Source: SIG603 sp964370635 (GTDB taxonomy: Bacteria > Bacillota > Clostridia > Oscillospirales > Acutalibacteraceae). From it: a stretch of DNA of 64,000 nucleotides. How positions within the stretch are numbered: position 1 is the stretch's first letter; each line of letters opens with the position of its first letter. The notes under the pieces are model-generated. The model had not been told where the DNA came from. It saw nothing but the letters and a program-made list of their open reading frames with translations, and did no database searches. A program made the position numbers and the translations under genes. Location: positions 56,197 through 120,196 of the forward strand of contig CAYJJU010000005.1 of NCBI GenBank assembly GCA_964370635.1, read 5' to 3'. Shown in pieces: positions 17,580-25,746 of this stretch.

Positions 17580-18036
17580 TTACTTCACGTCCTTTTATAA
17601 ACTTAAGTGTTGTGAGTGCTTTTGCCGTGTGAAAACTTATTTGATGTGTCGGTTTTTTAAATTTCGCAAGTTCCCAAAAAGCCGCCCTGCTAATTTTCCC
17701 GTCTGCAAAGTTTTGCACATAGTTGAAAATTGTGTCGTTTGCCATAGGCCCCTCGACTATATCGTAGTCATGAGGCTTTCCAAGTCGGCAAAAAACTATA
17801 AAATCAAGCCACTCCTCTGTCATTTCAGAAAAAAATAAAGTTTTTAATTTTTCATTTGGAGAATAATTATATTCGTTGATTACGCCCGTGCCGGTATATC
17901 TTATAGCCCAGCGTTTTGCTTGATTTTCAATCTTCGTGCAGTAAAAACCAAAGTAAAAGTCTTTATTAAATTTTGTCACTCTAACGTCCGGATATTCCAC
18001 AATTTCACGGCTTCCGTGATATAATTTTATACTCAT
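17572..18036 (-). CDS. DUF3990 family protein, putative ADP-ribosyltransferase-fold toxin
   Basis: 154 residues. It begins KLYHGSREIVEYPDVR, the hallmark of DUF3990, and continues with DFYFGFYCTKIENQAKRWA and ends QISFHTAKALTTLKFI. The LYHGS strand, the Tyr in the second motif and the overall pattern fit ADP-ribosyltransferase-like folds with His-Tyr type active sites. No target is known. It is first in a two-gene unit with the overlapping DUF3791-like gene. ATG start preceded by AAGGTG. The toxin label is inference. Confidence 0.6.
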   Translation of the reverse strand: MSIKLYHGSREIVEYPDVRVTKFNKDFYFGFYCTKIENQAKRWAIRYTGTGVINEYNYSPNEKLKTLFFSEMTEEWLDFIVFCRLGKPHDYDIVEGPMANDTIFNYVQNFADGKISRAAFWELAKFKKPTHQISFHTAKALTTLKFIKGREVNA

Positions 18037-18045
18037 ATTTTCACC

Positions 18046-19401
18046 TTACAAATGTTTTATTTTGTTATGATAAAGTCTAAAGAACATAATAAATATGTAA
18101 ATTATACAGACAACTTCGCTTATTGGGAAGGCAAACCATAGTGCGAAAATGCTTACATGGGATAGAATAAATGCCACGGGTAACAAGACCACGAGTTGCC
18201 TTAAAACGGAGTTAAACAGGCTATACACGCCTTTGCCCACCGCTTGGAAAAGTGTGGATATTGTTATACCCATTGCGGCTAGGAAAAATCCGCTTGAGAA
18301 AATTCGCATTGCCGGCACGCCTATTTCAATTATTTCTGGTGTTGGGTTAAATATACCCAAAAGAGGCTCGGGGAACAGCATAAAGGCAAGTGTTCCGCTG
18401 ATATTAATTATAAGCGCAACGGCACAGCCTATTTTTAGACATGACATAAGTCTTTTTTTATTTTTTGCGCCATAATTATAACCAAATATCGGCATAAGTC
18501 CGCTTGAAAGGCCGAAAATTGGCATAAATACAAAGGACTGCAGTTTAATTAAAATTCCGCAAACCGTGTAGGCGGCGGCCGAAAAGCCTGCAAGTATAAA
18601 ATTAAGTCCCATGGTCATTATAGTGCCTATTGCCTGCATTATGATGGCAGGCACACCCACTGAATATATGTCTTTAATAATTTTCCCACTAGGTTTAAAG
18701 TTTTTAAACTGTGGCTTAAGCCCGTCTTTCTTAACAAATACAACTATCATTACCGTAAATCCAGCAATAATTTGACCCGCCACTGTTGCGATAGCCGCAC
18801 CTGTTGCGCCCATTGCTGGAAGGCCGAAATAGCCAAAAATAAACACAGGGTCAAGTGCAATGTTTATTCCGGCGCCTAAAATTTGAATTAAAGTGGGCAC
18901 CATCATGTTGCCTGTAGACTGCAAAATTTTCTCAAAAGAAATTTGAATAAACGAGCCAAAAGAAAACATTGTGACTATTGAAAGATAAGATGTTCCCATT
19001 GAAATAATCTCTTCATTGCTTTCATAAAGCCTAAAAAACGCCTCACATGCGACAAGGCTAAATACCAAAAATATCACCCAGCTTAAAACGCTCAGTAAAA
19101 GGCCGTGTGTTGCGGCTTTTTGGGCGTATTTCACATCGCCCTCGCCAAGTTTTCTTGAAATTAAAGAACCAACGCCCACAGCCGTACCGACGGCAAAGGC
19201 AATAATTAAGTTTTGTATTGGAAAGGCAAGCGACACCGCCGCCAGTGCCTCTGTGCTGTACTGCGACACGAAATAACTGTCCACAATATTGTAAAGTGCC
19301 TGTATCATCATGGAAAACATGACGGGAAGCGACATGGTGAGTATTAGCGGAAGCATTTTGGCCTCCCCAAGTTTTTGTGCTGACTTAATGTTTTGTGACA
19401 T
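18046..19401 (-). CDS. MATE family multidrug/Na+ antiporter
   Basis: 451 residues with 12 predicted membrane helices in two related halves. The N-terminal SLPVMFSMMIQALYNIVDSY and the motif AFPIQNLIIAFAVGTAVGVG are typical of MATE exporters, which expel drugs or metabolites using Na+ or H+ gradients. It lies nine bases upstream of the DUF3990 gene on the same strand, so the putative toxin pair may share its promoter. ATG start with GAGGTA. Confidence 0.9.
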   Translation of the reverse strand: MSQNIKSAQKLGEAKMLPLILTMSLPVMFSMMIQALYNIVDSYFVSQYSTEALAAVSLAFPIQNLIIAFAVGTAVGVGSLISRKLGEGDVKYAQKAATHGLLLSVLSWVIFLVFSLVACEAFFRLYESNEEIISMGTSYLSIVTMFSFGSFIQISFEKILQSTGNMMVPTLIQILGAGINIALDPVFIFGYFGLPAMGATGAAIATVAGQIIAGFTVMIVVFVKKDGLKPQFKNFKPSGKIIKDIYSVGVPAIIMQAIGTIMTMGLNFILAGFSAAAYTVCGILIKLQSFVFMPIFGLSSGLMPIFGYNYGAKNKKRLMSCLKIGCAVALIINISGTLAFMLFPEPLLGIFNPTPEIIEIGVPAMRIFSSGFFLAAMGITISTLFQAVGKGVYSLFNSVLRQLVVLLPVAFILSHVSIFALWFAFPISEVVCIIYIFIMFFRLYHNKIKHL

Positions 19402-19431
19402 TTTTTTACCTCTTTTCTATAAACATCTAAA

Positions 19432-19460
19432 ATTTTACCATTTTACAAACTAAGTTACAA
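19432..19460 (-). promoter_or_regulatory. Probable promoter of the MATE gene
   Basis: On the minus strand: TTGTAA (19460-19455), a 17-bp spacer and TAAAAT (19437-19432), 30 bases before the MATE start. Inferred from hexamers and spacing. Confidence 0.5.
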
Positions 19461-19521
19461 GTAGATTTTAAAAAATTACGCATTTCAATATTAAATCTTT
19501 GTAAATATGAACAGGGTTTTC

Positions 19522-19550
19522 TTGTATTTACTTAGAATTAATGGTATATT
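19522..19550 (+). promoter_or_regulatory. Probable promoter of secA
   Basis: TTGTAT (19522-19527), a 17-bp spacer and TATATT (19545-19550), about 40 bases before the secA ATG. It is divergent from the MATE promoter. Inferred from hexamers and spacing. Confidence 0.55.
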
Positions 19551-19591
19551 AAAGGGTATAAACGCAAATTTGATGAGAGGTATGTGAATTT

Positions 19592-22336
19592 ATGGGCATA
19601 TTAAATGCATTTTTTGGAAATTACAGCAAAAAAGAGCTTAAGAGGATAGAACCTAAGGTAAACGAGGTTTTTTCTTTAGCGGATAAATATAAAAAAATGA
19701 GCGACTCTGAACTTAGAGGGCAAACAGACGTACTAAAAGAAAGGCTTTCTAAAGGCGAAACTTTGGACGACATTTTACCGGATGCCTTTGCCGCTTGTTC
19801 TGAGGCTTCGTGGAGGGTTATCGGCGAGCGACCATACAGGGTGCAGGTGCAGGGCGCAATTATTTTGCACCAAGGAAGAATAAGTGAAATGAAAACCGGT
19901 GAGGGTAAAACTCTTACCTCTGCCCTTTGCGCATATTTAAACGCACTGTCGGGCGAAGGCGTACATGTTGTCACCGTAAATGAATACCTTGCAAGACGTG
20001 ACGCCGAGTGGAACGGCAAAATTTATAAATACATGGGTCTTACAGTCGGCACAATTTATAACGGCCTTCCAAATGACGAGAGAAGAAAATCTTATAAATG
20101 CGACATAACCTACGGAACAAACAACGAGTTTGGCTTTGACTATCTAAGGGATAACATGGTGCTTTATAAAGAAAGAAAAGTGCAAAGAGAGCATGTTTTT
20201 GCCATAGTCGATGAGGTTGACTCCATCTTGATTGACGAGGCAAGGACTCCGCTTATAATTTCAGGCCAAGGCGAAAAATCTACCGATTTATATAAGCAAG
20301 CAAATTCATTTGCAAGAACTTTAAAGCCCATAAGAGTTGCCGAAACCGACGAAAAGCAAGACAATGACGAAATTTATGACGAATATGATTATATCGTAAA
20401 CGAAAAAGCAAAGTCCTCGTCCCTTACAAAAAGAGGAATTAAAAAAGCCGAGGCTTTCTTTTCTCTTGAAAACCTAACAGACCCTGACAACGTGACAATA
20501 CATCACCACATAAACCAAGCAATTAAAGCCTACGGCAACATGCTAAGGGACATAAACTACGTCGTAAAAGAGGGCGAGGTTATAATTGTCGATGAATTTA
20601 CGGGAAGACTTATGTATGGCAGACGCTACAGCGAAGGCCTTCACCAAGCGATAGAGGCAAAGGAAAATGTAAAGGTAGCGCATGAAAGTCGTACGCTTGC
20701 AACAATTACTTTCCAAAACTACTTTAGACTATACAGAAAACTTTCGGGCATGACAGGTACTGCAATGACAGAGGAAGCAGAGTTTTCTGAAATTTACAAA
20801 CTGGACGTTGTAGAAATTCCAACAAACAGACCCATGGTGCGTGAGGACTGCAGGGACTTAGTTTATAAGACAGAACTTGCAAAACTTAATGCCGTAATAG
20901 AAGATATTGCGCTTCATAACGAAAAAGGACAGCCCATACTTGTGGGTACAGTAACCATAGAAAAGTCAGAACTTATTAGCAAAATGCTAAAAAGAAAAGG
21001 CGTGCCTCACGAAGTTTTGAATGCGAAATACCATGAAAAAGAGGCTGAAATTATAGCGCAAGCAGGTAAAAAAGGCGCCGTAACCATAGCGACAAACATG
21101 GCAGGTAGAGGTACCGACATTAAACTTGGCGGTAACTTAGACTTTATGGCACTGTCAAAAATGAGAAGCATGGGCATAGAGCCGGAACTTTTAGAAGAGG
21201 CGACAGGCCACAACGAAACAGACGATGAAGAAATCATAAATGTTAGAAAAACTTTTACAGAGCTTCAAGACGAGTTTAGGCCCGAAGTTGAAAAAGAAGC
21301 AGAGCTTGTAAAGGCTGTAGGCGGACTTTACATCATAGGCACAGAGCGCCATGAGTCACGAAGAATAGACAACCAGTTAAGAGGTCGTTCGGGTAGACAA
21401 GGTGACCCAGGTAAAAGCCGTTTTTACATCTCTTTAGAGGATGACTTGATGCGTCTTTTCGGCGGCGATAGAATAAGCATGGTCATGGACAAAATGAACA
21501 TGGACGAAAATATTCCGCTCGATGTCAGCATAATTTCAAACACCATAGAAAACGCCCAGAAAAAAGTAGAGGGTAGAAACTTTGGAATTAGAAAAAGCGT
21601 GCTTCAATACGACGATGTCATGAACAGACAGCGTGAAATTATTTATGACCAAAGAAATAAAGTGCTAAACGGCGAAAACGTAAAAGAGCAAATCACTAAG
21701 ATGATAGAGGACTCAATCGAGAGCAATGTCCAGCTGTTTTTACCAAAAAATACTATCAAAGACGATTGGGACATCGCAAGCCTTAGAGGCCACTACATGG
21801 GCTGGCTTTTAACTCCTGACGATTTACATTACACACATGAACAGCTCGAAGACCTAGAGCAAAGCGATGTATCGAGTGTGCTAAAAGAAAAAGCACTCAA
21901 AATTTATAGCGAAAAAGAAGAGGCCTATACAGAGCAGACCATGAGAGAAGTAGAGCGCATGGTGCTACTTAAAAATGTTGACACCCAGTGGATGGACCAC
22001 ATTGACGCAATGAGTGAGCTTCAACACGGAATAAGAATGAGGGCATACGGCCAAAAAGACCCAGTAATAGAGTACCGCTCAGAGGGCTTTGACATGTTTG
22101 ACCAAATGATAGAAAACATTAGGGAAAACACAGGAAAAATGCTTATGACTTTCCGTTTAAGAACTAAAGAGGCGCCAAAAAGAGAGGCCGTGGCAAAAGA
22201 AACCTCGGCAACAGGAGCCTCAGAACCCGGAACAAACAACACAACAGTAAGAAACACAAAAAAAGTAGGAAGAAACGAATTTTGCCCCTGCGGAAGCGGA
22301 AAAAAATACAAAAAATGCTGTGGGAAAGAGGAATAA
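19592..22336 (+). CDS. secA: Preprotein translocase ATPase SecA
   Basis: 914 residues. ATPase that pushes unfolded proteins through SecYEG. Walker A is at ~101-107 (KTGEGKT), followed by the DEAD-type VDEVDSILIDEARTPL, the preprotein crosslinking region, helicase motif DRR…RGRSGRQGDPG, and the helical scaffold. The C-terminal zinc-binding SEC-C motif CPCGSGKKYKKCCG is complete and binds SecB or ribosomes in homologues. ATG start with GAGAGG upstream. Its TAA stop is followed directly by a heptamer repeat array (TAGTTGAG…). Confidence 0.98.
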   Translation: MGILNAFFGNYSKKELKRIEPKVNEVFSLADKYKKMSDSELRGQTDVLKERLSKGETLDDILPDAFAACSEASWRVIGERPYRVQVQGAIILHQGRISEMKTGEGKTLTSALCAYLNALSGEGVHVVTVNEYLARRDAEWNGKIYKYMGLTVGTIYNGLPNDERRKSYKCDITYGTNNEFGFDYLRDNMVLYKERKVQREHVFAIVDEVDSILIDEARTPLIISGQGEKSTDLYKQANSFARTLKPIRVAETDEKQDNDEIYDEYDYIVNEKAKSSSLTKRGIKKAEAFFSLENLTDPDNVTIHHHINQAIKAYGNMLRDINYVVKEGEVIIVDEFTGRLMYGRRYSEGLHQAIEAKENVKVAHESRTLATITFQNYFRLYRKLSGMTGTAMTEEAEFSEIYKLDVVEIPTNRPMVREDCRDLVYKTELAKLNAVIEDIALHNEKGQPILVGTVTIEKSELISKMLKRKGVPHEVLNAKYHEKEAEIIAQAGKKGAVTIATNMAGRGTDIKLGGNLDFMALSKMRSMGIEPELLEEATGHNETDDEEIINVRKTFTELQDEFRPEVEKEAELVKAVGGLYIIGTERHESRRIDNQLRGRSGRQGDPGKSRFYISLEDDLMRLFGGDRISMVMDKMNMDENIPLDVSIISNTIENAQKKVEGRNFGIRKSVLQYDDVMNRQREIIYDQRNKVLNGENVKEQITKMIEDSIESNVQLFLPKNTIKDDWDIASLRGHYMGWLLTPDDLHYTHEQLEDLEQSDVSSVLKEKALKIYSEKEEAYTEQTMREVERMVLLKNVDTQWMDHIDAMSELQHGIRMRAYGQKDPVIEYRSEGFDMFDQMIENIRENTGKMLMTFRLRTKEAPKREAVAKETSATGASEPGTNNTTVRNTKKVGRNEFCPCGSGKKYKKCCGKEE

Positions 22337-22460
22337 TAGTTGAGAGTTGATAGTTAATAGTGAATAGTTGTGGTGGAAAATACCTTGTATTTTCTTTAAA
22401 ATAAAACACGGCAAAGCCGTGAACCGCAACTCTCAACTATCAACTCTCCACTATCAACTA
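22337..22460. repeat. Repeat block: inverted heptamer arrays around two palindromes
   Basis: The block starts on the base after the secA stop codon. Heptamers (AGTTGAGAGTTGATAGTTAATAG type) cover 22337-22369. They are followed by the palindrome GAAAATACCTTGTATTTTC (~22375-22393), a second palindrome ACGGCAAAGCCGT (22408-22420), and the reverse-complement heptamer array (~22428-22460). The whole unit is a ~124-bp imperfect inverted repeat. It ends seven bases before the cysK ATG. Confidence 0.85.
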
Positions 22461-22466
22461 AATAAC

Positions 22467-23381
22467 ATGAACATCTTATCTTTAATCGGAAACACGCCTA
22501 TTATTAAGGCGGAAAAATTTAATGATGCTGTCGGTGGTAAGGCTCAAATTTTTGCAAAGCTTGAGGCTTTTAACCCTGCGGGCTCTATTAAAGACAGGGT
22601 CGCAAAGGCCATGATAGAAAACGCAATTAAAACAGGCAAAATTCACGAAAACAGTGTGATTATAGAGCCCACTTCGGGAAACACCGGAATAGGGCTTTGC
22701 ATGCTGTGCTCTTATTATAATTTAGATTTAATAATTGTGATGCCCGAAAACATGTCGAGGGAAAGACAAGATTTAATGCGTGCTTACGGCGCAAAAATTT
22801 TGCTTACACCAAAAGAAAAAGGCATGAACGGCGCAATAAACGAGGCCGTAAAGCTGTGTGAAGAAACAGAAAACAGCTTTATGCCGCTACAGTTTGAAAA
22901 CGAAAACAACCCCATGGCGCACTACCTTACAACAGGCCCGGAAATTTATGGGCAAATGGATAAAAAAGTTGACATTATAGTGTGTGGCGTGGGAACAGGC
23001 GGCACGGTAAGCGGTATCGGCAAATTTTTAAAAGAGAAAAATAAAGCCATAAAAATCATAGCGGTAGAGCCTGAAGAGTCCGCCGTATTAAGCGGAGAAA
23101 AGCCATCTCCCCACGGAATACAAGGCATAGGAGCCGGCTTTATTCCCAAAATTCTTGATATGACGGTAATAGATGAAGTGATAAAAGTAAGCACCCAAGA
23201 CGCAAGAAGCACTGCAAAAGTTTTTTCAAGGGAAGAAGCATTTTTATGCGGAATATCCTCAGGAGCGGCACTTTTTGCAGCGAGCAAAATTTCAAAACTA
23301 GATGAAAATGCAGGTAAAAATATAGTCGTAATACTACCAGACGGCGGAGAGCGCTATATGTCTATGGGCGTTTTTGAGTAA
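22467..23381 (+). CDS. cysK: Cysteine synthase A (O-acetylserine sulfhydrylase)
   Basis: 304 residues. PLP enzyme that makes cysteine from O-acetylserine (or O-phosphoserine) and sulfide. The PLP lysine is in AGSIKDRVAKAM, the substrate loop is PTSGNTGIG and the phosphate-binding loop is GTGGTVSG. The start MNILSLIGNTP matches the family, so the longer frame through the repeat is rejected. No Shine-Dalgarno is visible because the repeat block ends just before the ATG. Translation may be weak or coupled to secA read-through. Confidence 0.94.
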   Translation: MNILSLIGNTPIIKAEKFNDAVGGKAQIFAKLEAFNPAGSIKDRVAKAMIENAIKTGKIHENSVIIEPTSGNTGIGLCMLCSYYNLDLIIVMPENMSRERQDLMRAYGAKILLTPKEKGMNGAINEAVKLCEETENSFMPLQFENENNPMAHYLTTGPEIYGQMDKKVDIIVCGVGTGGTVSGIGKFLKEKNKAIKIIAVEPEESAVLSGEKPSPHGIQGIGAGFIPKILDMTVIDEVIKVSTQDARSTAKVFSREEAFLCGISSGAALFAASKISKLDENAGKNIVVILPDGGERYMSMGVFE

Positions 23382-23422
23382 ACAAAACTGGATTTGACCA
23401 AATATTTGTCGGAGGCGATAAA

Positions 23423-24589
23423 GTGAGCGGAGATTTAGAGAATAACATTTTAATATCTGAGTTTAAATTAAAACACTTCGATACAGATTTAATAAGCTTT
23501 AAATACATCGACGAGGGAATTAAAGGGCAAAGAATAGATTTAATATCACATAACGAAGAATTTAAGCACCTCTTTCCTATCGGTTTAGCCCTCAGCGGTG
23601 ACGGCATTATGTCGTGGCTTAAGCGAAGAATTATCCCGAAAAACCGTGAGTACGTTGACGCCTTGCTCTCTAAAATGGGACTAAGCCACAGCGACACAAT
23701 AGGAATAATTAAAATATGCAAAGGCTTGTCGCTTATGGACTGCTATTGGGTTGTAGATAGTGATTTTAACGGAAAATTCGCCGATTATAACTTATATGAC
23801 AACAAGTTTGAGAAAACACTTTCTTTAATTGCTTATACGGGATATGGAAGCATTAAGGCAAGGGGTTTTACATCTTCACCCGAATTTACGACAAACGGAA
23901 TGCTTAAAAAAGCGTGGAGATATAAAGACGATAAAATTACGTTATACAAAGGCGGAACAAGCGGTGCGGCAAACACAGGAAAAGAGCCCTACTCAGAGTT
24001 TTACGCGGCGCAAATAGCTAAGACTATGGGGCTTTATCACGTTAATTATGGACTGTCAATGTGGAAAAAAAATCTATGCTCTACCTGTGAGTTATTTACG
24101 AGCAAGGAAGTTTCCTATGTGCAAATATATGACTTTATAAGGCCAAGCTCAATATACGAAGTAGGCGAGTTCCTTAAAAGTTTAGGAAAACAATATTATG
24201 ACGATTTTACAGACATGCTTATATTTGATGCAGTAATTTGCAATGAAGACAGGCATTATGGAAATTTTGGGCTTTTAGTAGATGCAAAAACCAATAAACC
24301 GATAAAATTTGCACCCATATTTGATAACGGCATTTCGCTTTTTAGCTCTGCAATGCCGGATAATTTTAAGAATTTAGACGAATACGCAAAAACACGACTA
24401 TCATACTATAATATTTCGTTTTTAGATATAGCAAAAGAATATGTCGATGACAAGAAAAAAGCTAAGCTTAGAAAACTTATAAACTTTAAATTTGAAAATC
24501 ATAAAACATATAAGTTAAAATCCATAAGACTTAAGGCAATTGAAAAATTTATTGCTAATCGCGTAAATACTATTATGGAGAAAGGATAA
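23423..24589 (+). CDS. HipA-like kinase-fold protein without a HipB partner
   Basis: 388 residues. The C-terminal half carries HipA-type kinase motifs: CNEDRHYGNFG (catalytic Asp276, Asn281) and FAPIFDNG (metal Asp301), with a glycine-containing loop KGGTSGAANTGKEP (~176-189). The N-terminal ~160 residues are not recognised. HipA proteins phosphorylate targets such as tRNA synthetases and cause growth arrest, normally with the HipB antitoxin. No HipB-like gene is next to it. GTG start with GGAGG at proper spacing. It lies two bases before mnmA. Confidence 0.7.
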   Translation: MSGDLENNILISEFKLKHFDTDLISFKYIDEGIKGQRIDLISHNEEFKHLFPIGLALSGDGIMSWLKRRIIPKNREYVDALLSKMGLSHSDTIGIIKICKGLSLMDCYWVVDSDFNGKFADYNLYDNKFEKTLSLIAYTGYGSIKARGFTSSPEFTTNGMLKKAWRYKDDKITLYKGGTSGAANTGKEPYSEFYAAQIAKTMGLYHVNYGLSMWKKNLCSTCELFTSKEVSYVQIYDFIRPSSIYEVGEFLKSLGKQYYDDFTDMLIFDAVICNEDRHYGNFGLLVDAKTNKPIKFAPIFDNGISLFSSAMPDNFKNLDEYAKTRLSYYNISFLDIAKEYVDDKKKAKLRKLINFKFENHKTYKLKSIRLKAIEKFIANRVNTIMEKG

Positions 24590-24591
24590 AA

Positions 24592-25659
24592 ATGAACAAA
24601 AAAGCATTAATTGCCATGAGTGGCGGGGTGGACAGTAGTGTTGCCGCCTATCTTATGGTAAAAGAGGGTTATGAATGTAAGGGTATTACCTTAAAGCTTC
24701 ATAACAATAAGGATAACTTTATGACAGCGGATAACTCTTGCTGTAGTGAACAGGATATCGAAGACGCAAAAAAAGTCTGTCAAAAACTTGATATTCCGTT
24801 TGAGCTTTTGAGCTTTACGGGTGAATTTAAGGAAAAAGTAATAGATTATTTTGTAAAGGCCTATGAAGACGGCCACACGCCAAACCCATGTATACAGTGT
24901 AATAGGCATTTAAAATTTGAAAAATTACTTTACACGGCGCAGGAATTAGGGTATGATTATGTAGTAACAGGTCACTACGTTAAAGTGGAGCAGGTGAACG
25001 GCCGCTACCTTTTAAAAAAGGCAGAGGACGACACAAAAGACCAAAGTTATGTTTTGTATACACTCAGTCAAGAGCAACTTTCACGCACTTTGTTCCCACT
25101 TGGCTTTATGAAAAAGACCGAGGCTAGGGAAATTGCCGCGGCGCAAGACTTTATAAACGCAGATAAAAAAGATAGCCAAGACATTTGTTTTGTGCCGGAC
25201 GGAGATTATGCAAGCATTATAAAAGAAAATTCCAAAAAGGACTATCCATCGGGCGATTTTGTTTCGTCTTGCGGTGAAGTTTTGGGCACACACAAGGGAA
25301 TAATCCATTATACTATAGGTCAAAGGAAAGGCCTTGGTCTTTCACTAAAGGCACCTTTATATGTGGGTGAAAAACTTGTAGATGAAAATAAAGTTGTGCT
25401 GGTATCAGACGAAGAGCTTTTTAAAAAGGAGTTAAAGGCGGAAAAATTCAACTGGATAGCCTATGAAACTCCTCCAAAAGAGCTGAAAGTAAAGGCAAAG
25501 ATAAGGTATAGGCACAAAGAACAGCCATGCACGGTGTATCCCGTTGGCAATGATAAAATTGAGCTTGTATTCGACGAGCCCCAAAGGGCGATAAGTCCCG
25601 GGCAAGCGGTAGTTTTATACGACGGCGACATAGTAGTGGGTGGCGGAACCATATGTTAA
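24592..25659 (+). CDS. mnmA: tRNA-specific 2-thiouridylase MnmA
   Basis: 355 residues. Installs sulfur at C2 of U34 in Lys, Glu and Gln tRNAs. The PP-loop SGGVDSS lies at residues 10-16; the catalytic Cys pair is in NPCIQCNRH (~98) and DSQDICFV (~198); the C-terminal barrel contains SPGQAVVLYDGD. ATG start with GGAG upstream within the end of the HipA-like gene. The TAA stop is followed directly by a heptamer (TAGTGAAGAG). Confidence 0.96.
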   Translation: MNKKALIAMSGGVDSSVAAYLMVKEGYECKGITLKLHNNKDNFMTADNSCCSEQDIEDAKKVCQKLDIPFELLSFTGEFKEKVIDYFVKAYEDGHTPNPCIQCNRHLKFEKLLYTAQELGYDYVVTGHYVKVEQVNGRYLLKKAEDDTKDQSYVLYTLSQEQLSRTLFPLGFMKKTEAREIAAAQDFINADKKDSQDICFVPDGDYASIIKENSKKDYPSGDFVSSCGEVLGTHKGIIHYTIGQRKGLGLSLKAPLYVGEKLVDENKVVLVSDEELFKKELKAEKFNWIAYETPPKELKVKAKIRYRHKEQPCTVYPVGNDKIELVFDEPQRAISPGQAVVLYDGDIVVGGGTIC

Positions 25660-25696
25660 TAGTGAAGAGCTGTAGGGCAAGGGCTCTGCTCTTGCC
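25660..25696 (+). repeat. Short heptamer plus GTAG hairpin
   Basis: Starts on the base after the mnmA stop codon. A short AGTGAAGAG heptamer segment is followed by a GTAG-headed hairpin (25672-25696) that is identical to the copy at 15532-15555 for at least 24 bases. Confidence 0.8.
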
Positions 25697-25746
25697 GCAA
25701 GGTTAGATTTTCACTTGTCCATTAATAAAAGAAAGGGTGTAAATTT

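Noticed and set aside
22368..22466. N-terminal extension of cysK through the repeat block
   Set aside because: The encoded residues are repeat-derived, and the family N-terminus is at the ATG at 22467.
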